From Candidatus Bathyarchaeota archaeon (GTDB taxonomy: Archaea > Thermoproteota > Bathyarchaeia > 40CM-2-53-6 > RBG-13-38-9), in the NCBI GenBank assembly GCA_018396915.1, contig JAGTRD010000007.1, positions 11,372-56,046 on the forward strand: DNA of 44,675 bases, given 5' to 3'. The notes under the pieces were generated by a model. The model was not told the origin of the DNA. It made no database searches and was given only the letters and a program-made list of their open reading frames with translations. Shown one piece after another: positions 8,957 to 17,095 of this stretch; position 1 is the stretch's first letter; the number at the start of each line of letters is the position of its first letter. Made by a program: the position numbers and the translations under genes.

Positions 8957-11010
8957 GCAGCCTAAGCCCTGAGCAAAGATTCCAGAACTTTCTGAAATTA
9001 TTCAAAACTGATTCTAAGGAGAAGTATCGGCAGCGCTTATCTCAGATGGCTGCTTCAAATTCAAGATCATTGATAGTAGACTTTGAAGATCTCTATTCAT
9101 TCGATCCTGAATATGCGAAGGATCTAGTTTCAAACCCTGAAGAGTATTTGGATTATTGTAACCGAGCCACCTGGGCCCAGATGAAGATAGAAGATCCGGA
9201 ATATGCCGAAAACGTAAAGAACTTCACAGTTAGGTTCCGAGGGTTACCTGAGAGGAAGACTCTCAGAGAGATTGGTTCACACCATCTTGGGAAACTTTTG
9301 ACGGTTGATGGCATAGTGATTAGGGCCGCTCAGATGAAACCCTACTTGGTGAAGGCTTCTTTCCAGTGTAGAAGATGCGGAGCCACCGTTATGGTTGAAC
9401 AGAAGGGCATATTTATGAAGGGGCCGGCGTCATGCCCCAGACCTGGATGCCGAAGTAAAATAATGGAGTTCAGGGAGAAAGAATCTGTTTACATAAACTC
9501 TCAGGAGCTCAGAGTGCAGGAGAGGCCTGAGGATCTACCGCCTGGACAGTTGCCGAGATCAATTGATGTCAGAGTCTTAGAAGATTTAACAGATGTAGCA
9601 AGGCCTGGGGATCGGGTCAGTATAACAGGCATAATTAGGGCTGAGCAGGAGTTTGTTGGTAGGAGGAGTAGGCTTCGAACCTTCAACCTGTATATAGATG
9701 CAAACCATATAGAAGTTTCAGGGAAAGAAGTTGAGTCTATAGATATAACGCCTGAGGATGTGCAGAGGATCATTGAGGTCTCAAAGGATCCTTGGATACA
9801 TCGGAAATTGATCATGTCGCTGGCGCCGTCGATCTATGGTTACGACGATATGAAGGAGGCTATTCTCTACCTTTTGTTTGGCGGTGTTCCTAAACGGCTC
9901 CCTGACGGCGTCAATATACGAGGAGACATAAACATCCTGCTTGTAGGGGATCCTGGAACAGCGAAGAGTCAACTCCTCCAATATGTAGCAAGGGTAGCGC
10001 CTAGAGGTCTATATACGAGTGGTAGAGGGACGACAGCAGCTGGTCTTACTGCTGCAGTTTTAAGAGAGAAGACTGGTGGAATGGTGCTTGAAGCAGGAGC
10101 TTTAGTTCTCGCCGATAGGGGAGTCTGCTCAATAGATGAGATTGACAAGATGAGGCCTGACGATCGAGTGGCCATTCATGAAGCAATGGAGCAGCAAACA
10201 ATAAGTATAGCCAAGGGAGGGATTGTTGCGACTCTGAACGCTAGAAACTCAATTCTTGCAGCTGCAAACCCAGCCTTAGGCCGCTATGACCCTTACCGAA
10301 ATATAAGTGAAAATATAAACCTTCCAGTAACCATTCTCTCGAGGTTCGACCTTATATTTGTGATGAGAGATATTCCAGAGAGTGAGATAGACAATAAGAT
10401 GTCAACACACATCCTCACCTTACATAGGTTGAGGACGACAGCCGAAGAGGTGCCACTACCCCCAGACCTCCTGAGAAAATATATCAGTTATGCAAAGAGA
10501 ATCGATGTTACCCTTACTGAAGAAGCATCGAATGAGTTGAAGGATTTTTATCTGAAGATGAGGGCAAGCTCAGGTTTAACATCAGAGTCACCTATAGCCA
10601 TCACCCCAAGGCAACTTGAAGCCTTGGTAAGACTCTCAGAGGCGAGAGCTAGAGCATTTCTAAGAGATAAAGTTACAGTTGAGGACGCAAGGGCAGTTAT
10701 AAGATTGATGACAGTATCACTTCAAGATGTTGGGATAGATACAAGCACGGGAAAGATGGACATAGACGTAATTATGACAGGTAAGCCAAGAAGCCTAGTT
10801 GATAGGATGAAGGATGTTCTGGATCTCATAGCTGAACTTGAGAAGGAGAAAGGCTTCGTTGAAGAGTCTGCCCTGTATAAAGCATTAGGAGAAAGGAAAG
10901 GTATGAGTGAAGAGCAGGCTAGAACGATTGTGAACAGACTATTGAGGGAGGGGGTTGTGTATTCTCCAGAAGATGGTAAGATCAAAAGGACAGCAGGTGG
11001 CGCTCCCTAA
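8953..11010 (+). CDS. mcm: Replicative DNA helicase MCM
   Basis: Minichromosome maintenance helicase, 685 aa, the motor of the archaeal replication fork. The N-terminal half contains the zinc motif (CRRCG, then CPRPGCRS) and the OB-fold. The AAA+ core has Walker A GDPGTAKSQL, Walker B VCSIDEIDKM, the sensor and NARNSILAAANP segment, and the arginine finger LSRFDLIF. A winged-helix domain follows (about residues 600-685). Translation starts at GTG 8953, coupled to the gins23 stop through a GTGA overlap. Hel308 follows after a short gap. All key ATPase residues are present. Confidence 0.97.
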   Translation: MSSLSPEQRFQNFLKLFKTDSKEKYRQRLSQMAASNSRSLIVDFEDLYSFDPEYAKDLVSNPEEYLDYCNRATWAQMKIEDPEYAENVKNFTVRFRGLPERKTLREIGSHHLGKLLTVDGIVIRAAQMKPYLVKASFQCRRCGATVMVEQKGIFMKGPASCPRPGCRSKIMEFREKESVYINSQELRVQERPEDLPPGQLPRSIDVRVLEDLTDVARPGDRVSITGIIRAEQEFVGRRSRLRTFNLYIDANHIEVSGKEVESIDITPEDVQRIIEVSKDPWIHRKLIMSLAPSIYGYDDMKEAILYLLFGGVPKRLPDGVNIRGDINILLVGDPGTAKSQLLQYVARVAPRGLYTSGRGTTAAGLTAAVLREKTGGMVLEAGALVLADRGVCSIDEIDKMRPDDRVAIHEAMEQQTISIAKGGIVATLNARNSILAAANPALGRYDPYRNISENINLPVTILSRFDLIFVMRDIPESEIDNKMSTHILTLHRLRTTAEEVPLPPDLLRKYISYAKRIDVTLTEEASNELKDFYLKMRASSGLTSESPIAITPRQLEALVRLSEARARAFLRDKVTVEDARAVIRLMTVSLQDVGIDTSTGKMDIDVIMTGKPRSLVDRMKDVLDLIAELEKEKGFVEESALYKALGERKGMSEEQARTIVNRLLREGVVYSPEDGKIKRTAGGAP

Positions 11011-11068
11011 AACTTAAGGTCACCTGCAGTATTTGAGTCGCTCCAGCCATTGGGCTAGGTCAAATACC

Positions 11069-13237
11069 TTGAAGGTCAGTGAAATAGAAATCCCCGAGCA
11101 ACTCAAGGCAATACTAGAAAGAGCTGGATACGAAAACCTCTATCCACCTCAGATCGAAGCCATCAGGGCAGGTGCACTTAAAGGTAAGAATATTCTACTT
11201 GCGAGTCCAACTGCAAGCGGCAAGACCTTGGTAGCTGAACTATGTATAATCCATAATATTTTGAAAGACCGTGGAAAATCACTTTACTTGACTCCTCTGC
11301 GTGCCCTAGCTAACGAGAAGTATGAGGAATTTCAGAAATATAACAGTCTGAAGAAGAGTAACGGCGAAAATATTACAGTTGCGATCTCAACTGGAGATTT
11401 TGACAGTGCAGACGAGTGGCTTGGAAGATACGACATCATAGTGTCTACAAACGAGAAGGTAGACAGTCTACTTAGACATAAGGCGACTTGGATGAATGAA
11501 ATCAGAACAATAGTTGCAGATGAAATACATCTTCTAACTGATCAAGATAGGGGGCCGACACTCGAGATAACTCTGACTAAGCTTATGAAGCTCAACCCAG
11601 AAGCTCAGCTCCTGGCGTTGAGCGCAACCGTCAGCAACGCTGATGACATCGCCAGATGGATAGATGGGGTCGCTATAACTACTGACTGGAGGCCGGTTCC
11701 ACTGAGAGAAGGTGTATACTATGGTGGGGAGATCCTGTTCAAAGACGGCTCCGCAAAGAAGATTTCACTCAACACGGGCAGAGAGTCGCTAGATATAGCT
11801 TTAGAGGTTGTTCATGAAGGTGGCCAAGTGTTAGTATTTACTGAGACTCGGAGGGCATCTGTTGAATATGGAAGGAACGCGGCAAACGCTCTATCGAAAG
11901 AGCTATCAGATAGCCAAAGGAGTAGGCTCAACACTATAGCAAAGAAGATAATGACCTCAGGAGAGAAGACCAGACTTAGCGAGCTACTGGCACAGCAGGT
12001 AAGATGGGGAGCTGCCTTCCACCATGCAGGACTGACAGGGACTCATAGAAAGCTTGTTGAGGACTCATTCAAGTCAGGCATGATAAAGATTTTAGCTGCA
12101 ACCCCAACACTTGCTTCAGGGGTGAATACACCAGCTCGAGCAGTGTTAATAACTAGCTACCGAAGATACGACCCAGGATGCGGTCGTAACCCAATCTCAG
12201 TGCTCGAATATAAGCAGCTCTCAGGCAGAGCGGGGAGACCAAAATATGACATGTTCGGAGAGGCTATCCTCATTGCCAAGACATATGAAGAACGGGAGCA
12301 TCTTATAGAAAGATATGTATGTGGAGAACCCGAGAAGGTCTGGTCGAAGCTTTCTATTGAGAATGTTCTTAGACCACACGTGCTATCAACCATAGCGAGC
12401 GGCTTCGCCTATACTGAGGGGGGTCTCTACGAATTTTTCTCAAAAACTTTTCATGCTCAGCAATATGATCTAAAAAGTCTCAAATTGAAAGTGGGTAGGA
12501 TCCTAAAGTTTCTCTTTGAAGAAGGCATGGTTGAACCTATAAAGGACGTGTTGTCGCCTACAAAATTCGGCAGGAGGATCTCTGAACTATATATAGATCC
12601 TCTCTCAGCTGTAATAATTCGTGACGGCCTACATCGCAGACCTAGCAAACTGACTGATTTAAGTTTACTCCAACTAGTCTCTTGCACTCCAGATATTTCA
12701 CCCAAACTCTATCCCAGAGGTAGGGAAGCCAGCAGATTGAGCGCATATGCAGAGGAGCATTATGATGAACTTATCTTCAAACCAACTAATTCCTCACATG
12801 ATATGTTAATTTACGATCGAGATTATGATGATTTTCTATCGGAGCTGAAGTGTGTAGCCGTTCTTCAAGACTGGATAGAGGAAATGAGTGAGGACCATAT
12901 CCTTGAGAGATATAGGGTTGAGCCTGGAGATCTCCTAAGGTTGACGCAGACTGCTGAATGGCTCCTATACGCAACATATGAATTAGCAAGACTGTTTGAA
13001 CATAATGATTTACTCAGAAAATTGACGGTTTTAAGAGCAAGAGTTAGGAGTGGTGTCAAGGAAGAATTGGTTCCACTCGTTCAGATAGAGGGTGTTGGAC
13101 GGGTTCGTGCCAGAATATTATATAATAATGGTTTCCGTACAATGGCAGACATAAGAAGGGCTAGCTTAAGTTCACTGACTGCCCTACCAACAATCGGAAC
13201 CGCTATTGCCAAGAAGATAAAGGTGCATTTAGGCTGA
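11069..13237 (+). CDS. hel308: ATP-dependent DNA helicase Hel308 (Hjm), Ski2-type
   Basis: Superfamily 2 helicase that unwinds forked DNA and acts in restart of stalled replication forks. Motif I is ASPTASGKT, motif II is the ADEIHLL box, motif III LSATVSN, motif V GVNTPARAV and motif VI QLSGRAGRPKYD. A ratchet domain and a C-terminal helix-hairpin-helix region (IEGVGRVRARILYNNG...TIGTAIAKKI) complete the family layout. I place the start at TTG 11069, giving LKVSEIEIPEQL, which aligns with the usual MKVEELPIPE beginning and has AGGT eight bases upstream. A TTG at 11033 would add twelve residues. It follows mcm with a gap of 20-60 bases and probably belongs to the same unit. Confidence 0.94.
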   Translation: MKVSEIEIPEQLKAILERAGYENLYPPQIEAIRAGALKGKNILLASPTASGKTLVAELCIIHNILKDRGKSLYLTPLRALANEKYEEFQKYNSLKKSNGENITVAISTGDFDSADEWLGRYDIIVSTNEKVDSLLRHKATWMNEIRTIVADEIHLLTDQDRGPTLEITLTKLMKLNPEAQLLALSATVSNADDIARWIDGVAITTDWRPVPLREGVYYGGEILFKDGSAKKISLNTGRESLDIALEVVHEGGQVLVFTETRRASVEYGRNAANALSKELSDSQRSRLNTIAKKIMTSGEKTRLSELLAQQVRWGAAFHHAGLTGTHRKLVEDSFKSGMIKILAATPTLASGVNTPARAVLITSYRRYDPGCGRNPISVLEYKQLSGRAGRPKYDMFGEAILIAKTYEEREHLIERYVCGEPEKVWSKLSIENVLRPHVLSTIASGFAYTEGGLYEFFSKTFHAQQYDLKSLKLKVGRILKFLFEEGMVEPIKDVLSPTKFGRRISELYIDPLSAVIIRDGLHRRPSKLTDLSLLQLVSCTPDISPKLYPRGREASRLSAYAEEHYDELIFKPTNSSHDMLIYDRDYDDFLSELKCVAVLQDWIEEMSEDHILERYRVEPGDLLRLTQTAEWLLYATYELARLFEHNDLLRKLTVLRARVRSGVKEELVPLVQIEGVGRVRARILYNNGFRTMADIRRASLSSLTALPTIGTAIAKKIKVHLG

Positions 13238-13288
13238 AACTAGAATAACTATGGATGTTTTGAAGAATATCTGGAACTTTTGAAATGA

Positions 13289-13386
13289 GGCTGAGCTGAG
13301 TCGTAACGGCTCATGTACGGATCGTTATCTGGAATAGGGGTGAAAGCCCTATTCACATACGGCCTCCAACCTTAATATAACGATAT
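13289..13386 (+). ncRNA. Candidate structured RNA between hel308 and a zinc-ribbon gene
   Basis: Three nested or adjacent helices can be drawn. Stem 1 is TGAGTCG (13297-13303), loop TAA, CGGCTCA (13307-13313). The outer helix pairs ATCGTTAT (13321-13328) with ATAACGAT (13377-13384). Inside it GAATAGGG (13332-13339) pairs with CCCTATTC (13347-13354) around the loop GTGAAAG. No open frame accounts for the region. The orientation is assigned from the neighbouring genes only; DNA palindromes read the same on both strands. It might be a small RNA, a leader element of the zinc-ribbon gene, or the relic of a mobile RNA element. Confidence 0.35.
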
Positions 13387-13510
13387 TAGTGGTCTCCCCT
13401 CAATTTATTGAAAACTGAACTGACATAAATAGAGCTAGGAACTTATATATCAATAGAGTAAACGAGGTGTAACTAAAGATTGAATAAGATGAGATAACAA
13501 GTTTATAATC

Positions 13511-13756
13511 GTGGTTAGGATGAGCCTATCATATCATTGCCCACATTGTTTCAAGCCTGTCAAGCTAGGAGATAACTATTGTAACTTCTGCGGTGGACCC
13601 TTGTTCGAACAGAAACCTAAGACTGCGACCATCGGTTTTACTGGACATTACTGGCAACCTGTTCCTCCAATTTATATTCCAAGTATGCTACCCCCGTTCT
13701 ATACCTCCCCGCCCATCTTCTGGGCTCCATATCTATATTTTTGGTGGGCATACTAA
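13511..13756 (+). CDS. Small zinc-ribbon protein with proline- and aromatic-rich tail
   Basis: An 81-codon frame with an N-terminal zinc ribbon: CPHC at about residues 10-13 and CNFCG at about 27-31, four cysteines spaced for one zinc ion. The second half is strongly biased to proline and aromatic residues (WQPVPPIYIP, LPPFYTSPPIF, YLYFWWAY) and ends in a cluster of aromatics. Such zinc-ribbon plus low-complexity proteins are common in archaea but have no fixed function, and I assign none. The start is either GTG 13511 or ATG 13520; I see no decisive ribosome site. A TATA-like cttatatatc lies at about 13441-13450. Confidence 0.6.
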   Translation: MVRMSLSYHCPHCFKPVKLGDNYCNFCGGPLFEQKPKTATIGFTGHYWQPVPPIYIPSMLPPFYTSPPIFWAPYLYFWWAY

Positions 13757-13879
13757 ACAGGCAACGTCCAAGCCTTAGAATGTTATCTTTGCACCATGTA
13801 AGATATACACTCTATCTGCCATTCGCTCCGAAAGGTATCGAGAAGGAAATCCAAAAAAATGCAGATATCGATTGTACAA

Positions 13880-15268
13880 TTAAGATTTTGCCTTGATGTT
13901 AGAGAAGAGCTCATCCCTAGTTCTTGCCAAAGCCTTTTCTATGATGTTCTCTGTGACACCTAAATAACTTGAATAATCCAGCAATTTCACCAATTCCTCA
14001 GGCGACAACAACTTCATCACTTCAGGATCTGATTTTAAAACTTCAATGAATGGCTTATTTTCGCATAACGACTTCATTGAACATATTCTAACAAGTTCAT
14101 GAGCTTCCTGCCTACCCATACCCTTCTCGACTAACCTTCTAACAATGTTTTCTGAAAGAAGTAAGCCCCCAGTCAACTCAATGTTCCTCCTCATGTTTTC
14201 AGGTTTGACTGTGAGGCCTTCGAAAACCGCTTTTGAAGAGCGTATCATCTCGTCAAGGAGTATAAATGACATGGCGAATATGAACCTCTCATTTGCTGAG
14301 TTTGTCAGGTCACGCTCGTGCCACAATGCAACATTCTCGAAGGCTGGAATCAGCAAACCTCTCATCAACTTTGCAAGACTACATATTCTTTCAGATTTGA
14401 CAGGGTTCCTCTTAGCAGGCATCGCTGAGCTTCCGACCTGACTCTCAACCTTGAATGGCTCCATAACTTCCATTATCTCTGTCCTTTGAAGATTCCGAAC
14501 TTCAACCGCAAACTTCTCTAAACTGGAGCCGATCAATGTAAGTGTTGAAACAAGTTCAGCGTGAGCGTCTCTCTGAATTATCTGCGTCACCATATCCGCT
14601 GGTTTTAGACCAAGTTTCTCCAAAGCTATCTCCTGGATCTTCAGCGCGTTTTCACCCAAACCTGCACCTGTCCCAACAGCTCCCATTATCTTACCTACAA
14701 GAATCCGAGACTTTAATTGGCTGAGCCTCTCCAGATGTCTAGATATTTCCCGGATCCAGACAGCAAACTTCAAGCCGAGTGTTATAACCCCCATATGTTG
14801 ACCATGCGTCCTCCCAGCCATAATCGTTCCTTTATATCTCTCAGCCAGTGATAGCATCACTCTCTGGAGCGATATCAGACCATCTTCAATAATTTGAAGA
14901 GCTTCTTTAAATTGTAAAGCGTATGCTGTATCCTCAACATCCGCACTCGTCAATCCAAAATGAATCCACCTCGACGCTGACGGTGAACAGACCTCAGTGA
15001 GCGCTTTAACAACTGCCATCAAATCATGTCCTATCACCCTATCTATCTCCTTACACCTCTCAAGCTTGACATAGCGGGTTGTTGCCTTGGCCATTATCTC
15101 TTCAGCATCGCTGATAGGGATATTACCAATCTTAGAATGGGCATATGCAACAGCAGCCTCTACATCGAGAATCTTCTGAAGCCGACTCTCTTCATCGAAG
15201 ATCTTCCGGATCTCATCGGAACCGTATCTACCTGTATCTATCGGTAGGATGGGCATATCAGACATCAC
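13880..15268 (-). CDS. purB: Adenylosuccinate lyase
   Basis: Fumarase/aspartase-superfamily enzyme acting twice in purine synthesis: it splits SAICAR to AICAR plus fumarate and adenylosuccinate to AMP plus fumarate. The 462-aa length is typical. The superfamily signature SSAMPAKRNP, on the flexible catalytic loop, is present near residue 280, and MAGRTHGQH carries the conserved histidine near residue 155. HFGLTSADVEDTA is the first conserved region. The likely start is the ATG at 15265, one codon inside the GTG at 15268. Upstream on the minus strand is AGATAAATATG, a possible TATA box. No other purine genes lie nearby; the neighbour is the divergent asparagine-synthetase-like gene. Confidence 0.95.
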   Translation of the reverse strand: MMSDMPILPIDTGRYGSDEIRKIFDEESRLQKILDVEAAVAYAHSKIGNIPISDAEEIMAKATTRYVKLERCKEIDRVIGHDLMAVVKALTEVCSPSASRWIHFGLTSADVEDTAYALQFKEALQIIEDGLISLQRVMLSLAERYKGTIMAGRTHGQHMGVITLGLKFAVWIREISRHLERLSQLKSRILVGKIMGAVGTGAGLGENALKIQEIALEKLGLKPADMVTQIIQRDAHAELVSTLTLIGSSLEKFAVEVRNLQRTEIMEVMEPFKVESQVGSSAMPAKRNPVKSERICSLAKLMRGLLIPAFENVALWHERDLTNSANERFIFAMSFILLDEMIRSSKAVFEGLTVKPENMRRNIELTGGLLLSENIVRRLVEKGMGRQEAHELVRICSMKSLCENKPFIEVLKSDPEVMKLLSPEELVKLLDYSSYLGVTENIIEKALARTRDELFSNIKAKS

Positions 15269-15372
15269 CTAATTCACATATTTATCTTCCCTAAGATCAA
15301 AAACATTATGAAAATGATTGTTATGACATGTAAAAAGGATTGCTGAAAGTCTTATAGAGGGCACTTTTGGAG

Positions 15373-16827
15373 ATGGGCGCAATAAGTGCTGTGAGGACAA
15401 CTGGAGGAATAGATGCAACAAGATTAATCAAGAGAATGGTTGCTCTACAATTGCATAGGGGGAACGAACTATTCGGTATTTCAACCTCAAGAGATCATGT
15501 GATTACAAGTGGCTTAGATGAGTTCTCCAAATTGAAAAATTCAAACTCCGCTATAGCGTACAATCTTATGAGAATAGAGGATTGGGATGAACCCCAACCG
15601 GTTAGATCGAATGGTCTATCCTATATTATTGAGTGCGATTATGCTGAATTCTACTCATCTCCCAAAGATTTCCTGAAATATCTTCCTGAAGACCCTTACG
15701 AATGCTTATGTAAACTCATTACCGAGTGGGATGGACAGTATGCTGTTGTTGTTCTGAAGGGGGAAGAGATTTATGCAGCCAGAGATCCCGTGGGTTTGAA
15801 ACCACTATATTACGCATCTTCAAATGGCATCGATGCATTAGCGTCGGAGAAGAAGGCGCTATGGGGCATAGGACTGACTTCAGCATCTTCTTTTCCTCCT
15901 GGCCATGTCTGGAGGCTGGGGGAGAATAACCCGTCACCTGTGACGGAGATTAACTCTCAGAAGAGTTTTGTCCATCGGACAGATAAGCTAATGTCGAAAC
16001 TCATCGAACTACTAGAGGAGGCAGTATATGAAAGGGCGCATAGGCTTGACAGGATAGGTATCTGCTTCTCAGGTGGGATAGATAGCGCTATAATCACCCG
16101 TCTTCTATCTCAGCTCGACATAGAAGTACAAGCTTTTATAGTAGGAACGGAGGACAGCCCTGAGATAGAATCGGCATGTGAAGCCGCTGAAATGTTAGGC
16201 GTGAAGGCAATTGTGAGTGAATACAGTCTTGACGATGTTGATAACACGTTACATAAATGTATATGGAGAATTGAAGATTGTAACATCGTTAAGTTAGGTA
16301 TTGCGATCCCCTTCTCATGGTGTGCAAGTTCGGCCTTTAAGACCGGATTTAGACATGTTATCTCAGGACAAGGTGCCGATGAGCTCTTCTGCGGTTACCA
16401 CAAGTTTCTACGCGTACTCAGGGAAAAGGGGAGGAAGAGCCTCGAATTAGCTACCTTAGAAAGTGTTCGCGAGGCTTATAAGACAAGTTTTCAAGTAGTG
16501 GAGCAGACAGTCGCCCCGGAAAAGGTAAAGATATTGCATCCATTCGCAGATTTAAATCTCATAATTTTTGGTCTAGCCATACCATCAAGTATGAAAGTTC
16601 AAGGACCATACGATATCTTGAGGAAACGAATACTGAGGGAAGCAGGTTTAAGGCTTGGTCTTCCAGAAGAAATTGTTTGGAGGCGTAAGAGGGCGATTCA
16701 ATATTCAACAGGAGTCGATAAAGGAATAAGCATGGTGGCTAAGAGGAAGCACCTCAAGACTTGGGAGTACGCAAGAAAAATATTTGAAGAATCATTCAAA
16801 ACTTTGACGGGAGAATCTGAGATATAA
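15373..16827 (+). CDS. Asparagine synthetase-like protein lacking the glutaminase cysteine
   Basis: Two-domain protein of the AsnB type. The C-terminal half carries the ATP-pyrophosphatase loop CFSGGIDSAI and the GQGADELFCGYHKF segment of asparagine synthetases. The N-terminal half resembles a class II glutamine amidotransferase (ARDPVGLKPLYY, with EKKALW after it). However the protein begins MGAISAV, whereas active glutaminases begin MCGI with Cys2 as nucleophile. With the ATG at 15373 the second residue is Gly; the alternative TTG at 15367 does not supply a cysteine either. The enzyme may use free ammonia or amidate another carboxylate. It is divergent from purB and followed by the tRNA. 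Asparagine as product is an inference. Confidence 0.82.
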   Translation: MGAISAVRTTGGIDATRLIKRMVALQLHRGNELFGISTSRDHVITSGLDEFSKLKNSNSAIAYNLMRIEDWDEPQPVRSNGLSYIIECDYAEFYSSPKDFLKYLPEDPYECLCKLITEWDGQYAVVVLKGEEIYAARDPVGLKPLYYASSNGIDALASEKKALWGIGLTSASSFPPGHVWRLGENNPSPVTEINSQKSFVHRTDKLMSKLIELLEEAVYERAHRLDRIGICFSGGIDSAIITRLLSQLDIEVQAFIVGTEDSPEIESACEAAEMLGVKAIVSEYSLDDVDNTLHKCIWRIEDCNIVKLGIAIPFSWCASSAFKTGFRHVISGQGADELFCGYHKFLRVLREKGRKSLELATLESVREAYKTSFQVVEQTVAPEKVKILHPFADLNLIIFGLAIPSSMKVQGPYDILRKRILREAGLRLGLPEEIVWRRKRAIQYSTGVDKGISMVAKRKHLKTWEYARKIFEESFKTLTGESEI

Positions 16828-16885
16828 TAGCCTAAAATAGGATTTAGTTTAATTATTGGAATGTTAGGTAAATAGGAGGGGTATC

Positions 16886-17028
16886 GGGGTCGTCGTCTAG
16901 CTTGGTCATGGGCGATCCGCCAAGAGGATACCAGAGCATAGTACGCGGTGAACCTGGGGAGCAGCCCAGAACGCTGGCGGTCGCGGGTTCAAATTGACGA
17001 TGTCATGAGAGTCCCGCCGACCCCACCA
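16886..17028 (+). tRNA. tRNA-Pro(GGG) precursor interrupted by four short introns
   Basis: Acceptor GGGGTCG (16886-16892) pairs with CGACCCC (17018-17024), then A73 and an encoded CCA. The mature molecule can be assembled from five exons: about 16886-16907, 16925-16934, 16953-16959, 16972-16993 and 17012-17028. This gives D stem GTCT/GGAT, anticodon stem CCAGC/GCTGG, anticodon loop CTGGGGC (anticodon GGG), variable loop CGGTC, T stem GCGGG/CCCGC and T loop TTCAAAT, 75 bases to the discriminator plus CCA. The introns would be about 17, 18, 12 and 18 bases in the D loop (near 20/21), anticodon stem (30/31), anticodon loop (37/38) and T loop (59/60). Boundaries are uncertain by one or two bases. 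A bulge-helix-bulge could only be sketched for the anticodon-loop intron (helix CAGC/GCTG). Confidence 0.8.
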
Positions 17029-17095
17029 AATAACCCTTAAAGCGGAAATAGCAGACTATACCCTTGCGTCAAATCAACCTGATGAAGTGATTTGC

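Noticed and set aside
13289-13386. Active group II intron
   Set aside because: No reverse transcriptase, and the domain V 5' strand does not pair with the resembling 3' strand.
16917-16980. Alternative anticodon stem CCGCC/GGCGG
   Set aside because: It leaves only two bases for the variable loop before the T stem.
16886-17028. tRNA with a single anticodon-loop intron
   Set aside because: No frame puts a T at position 33 with a contiguous 5' exon, and the T loop would still be 18 bases too long.
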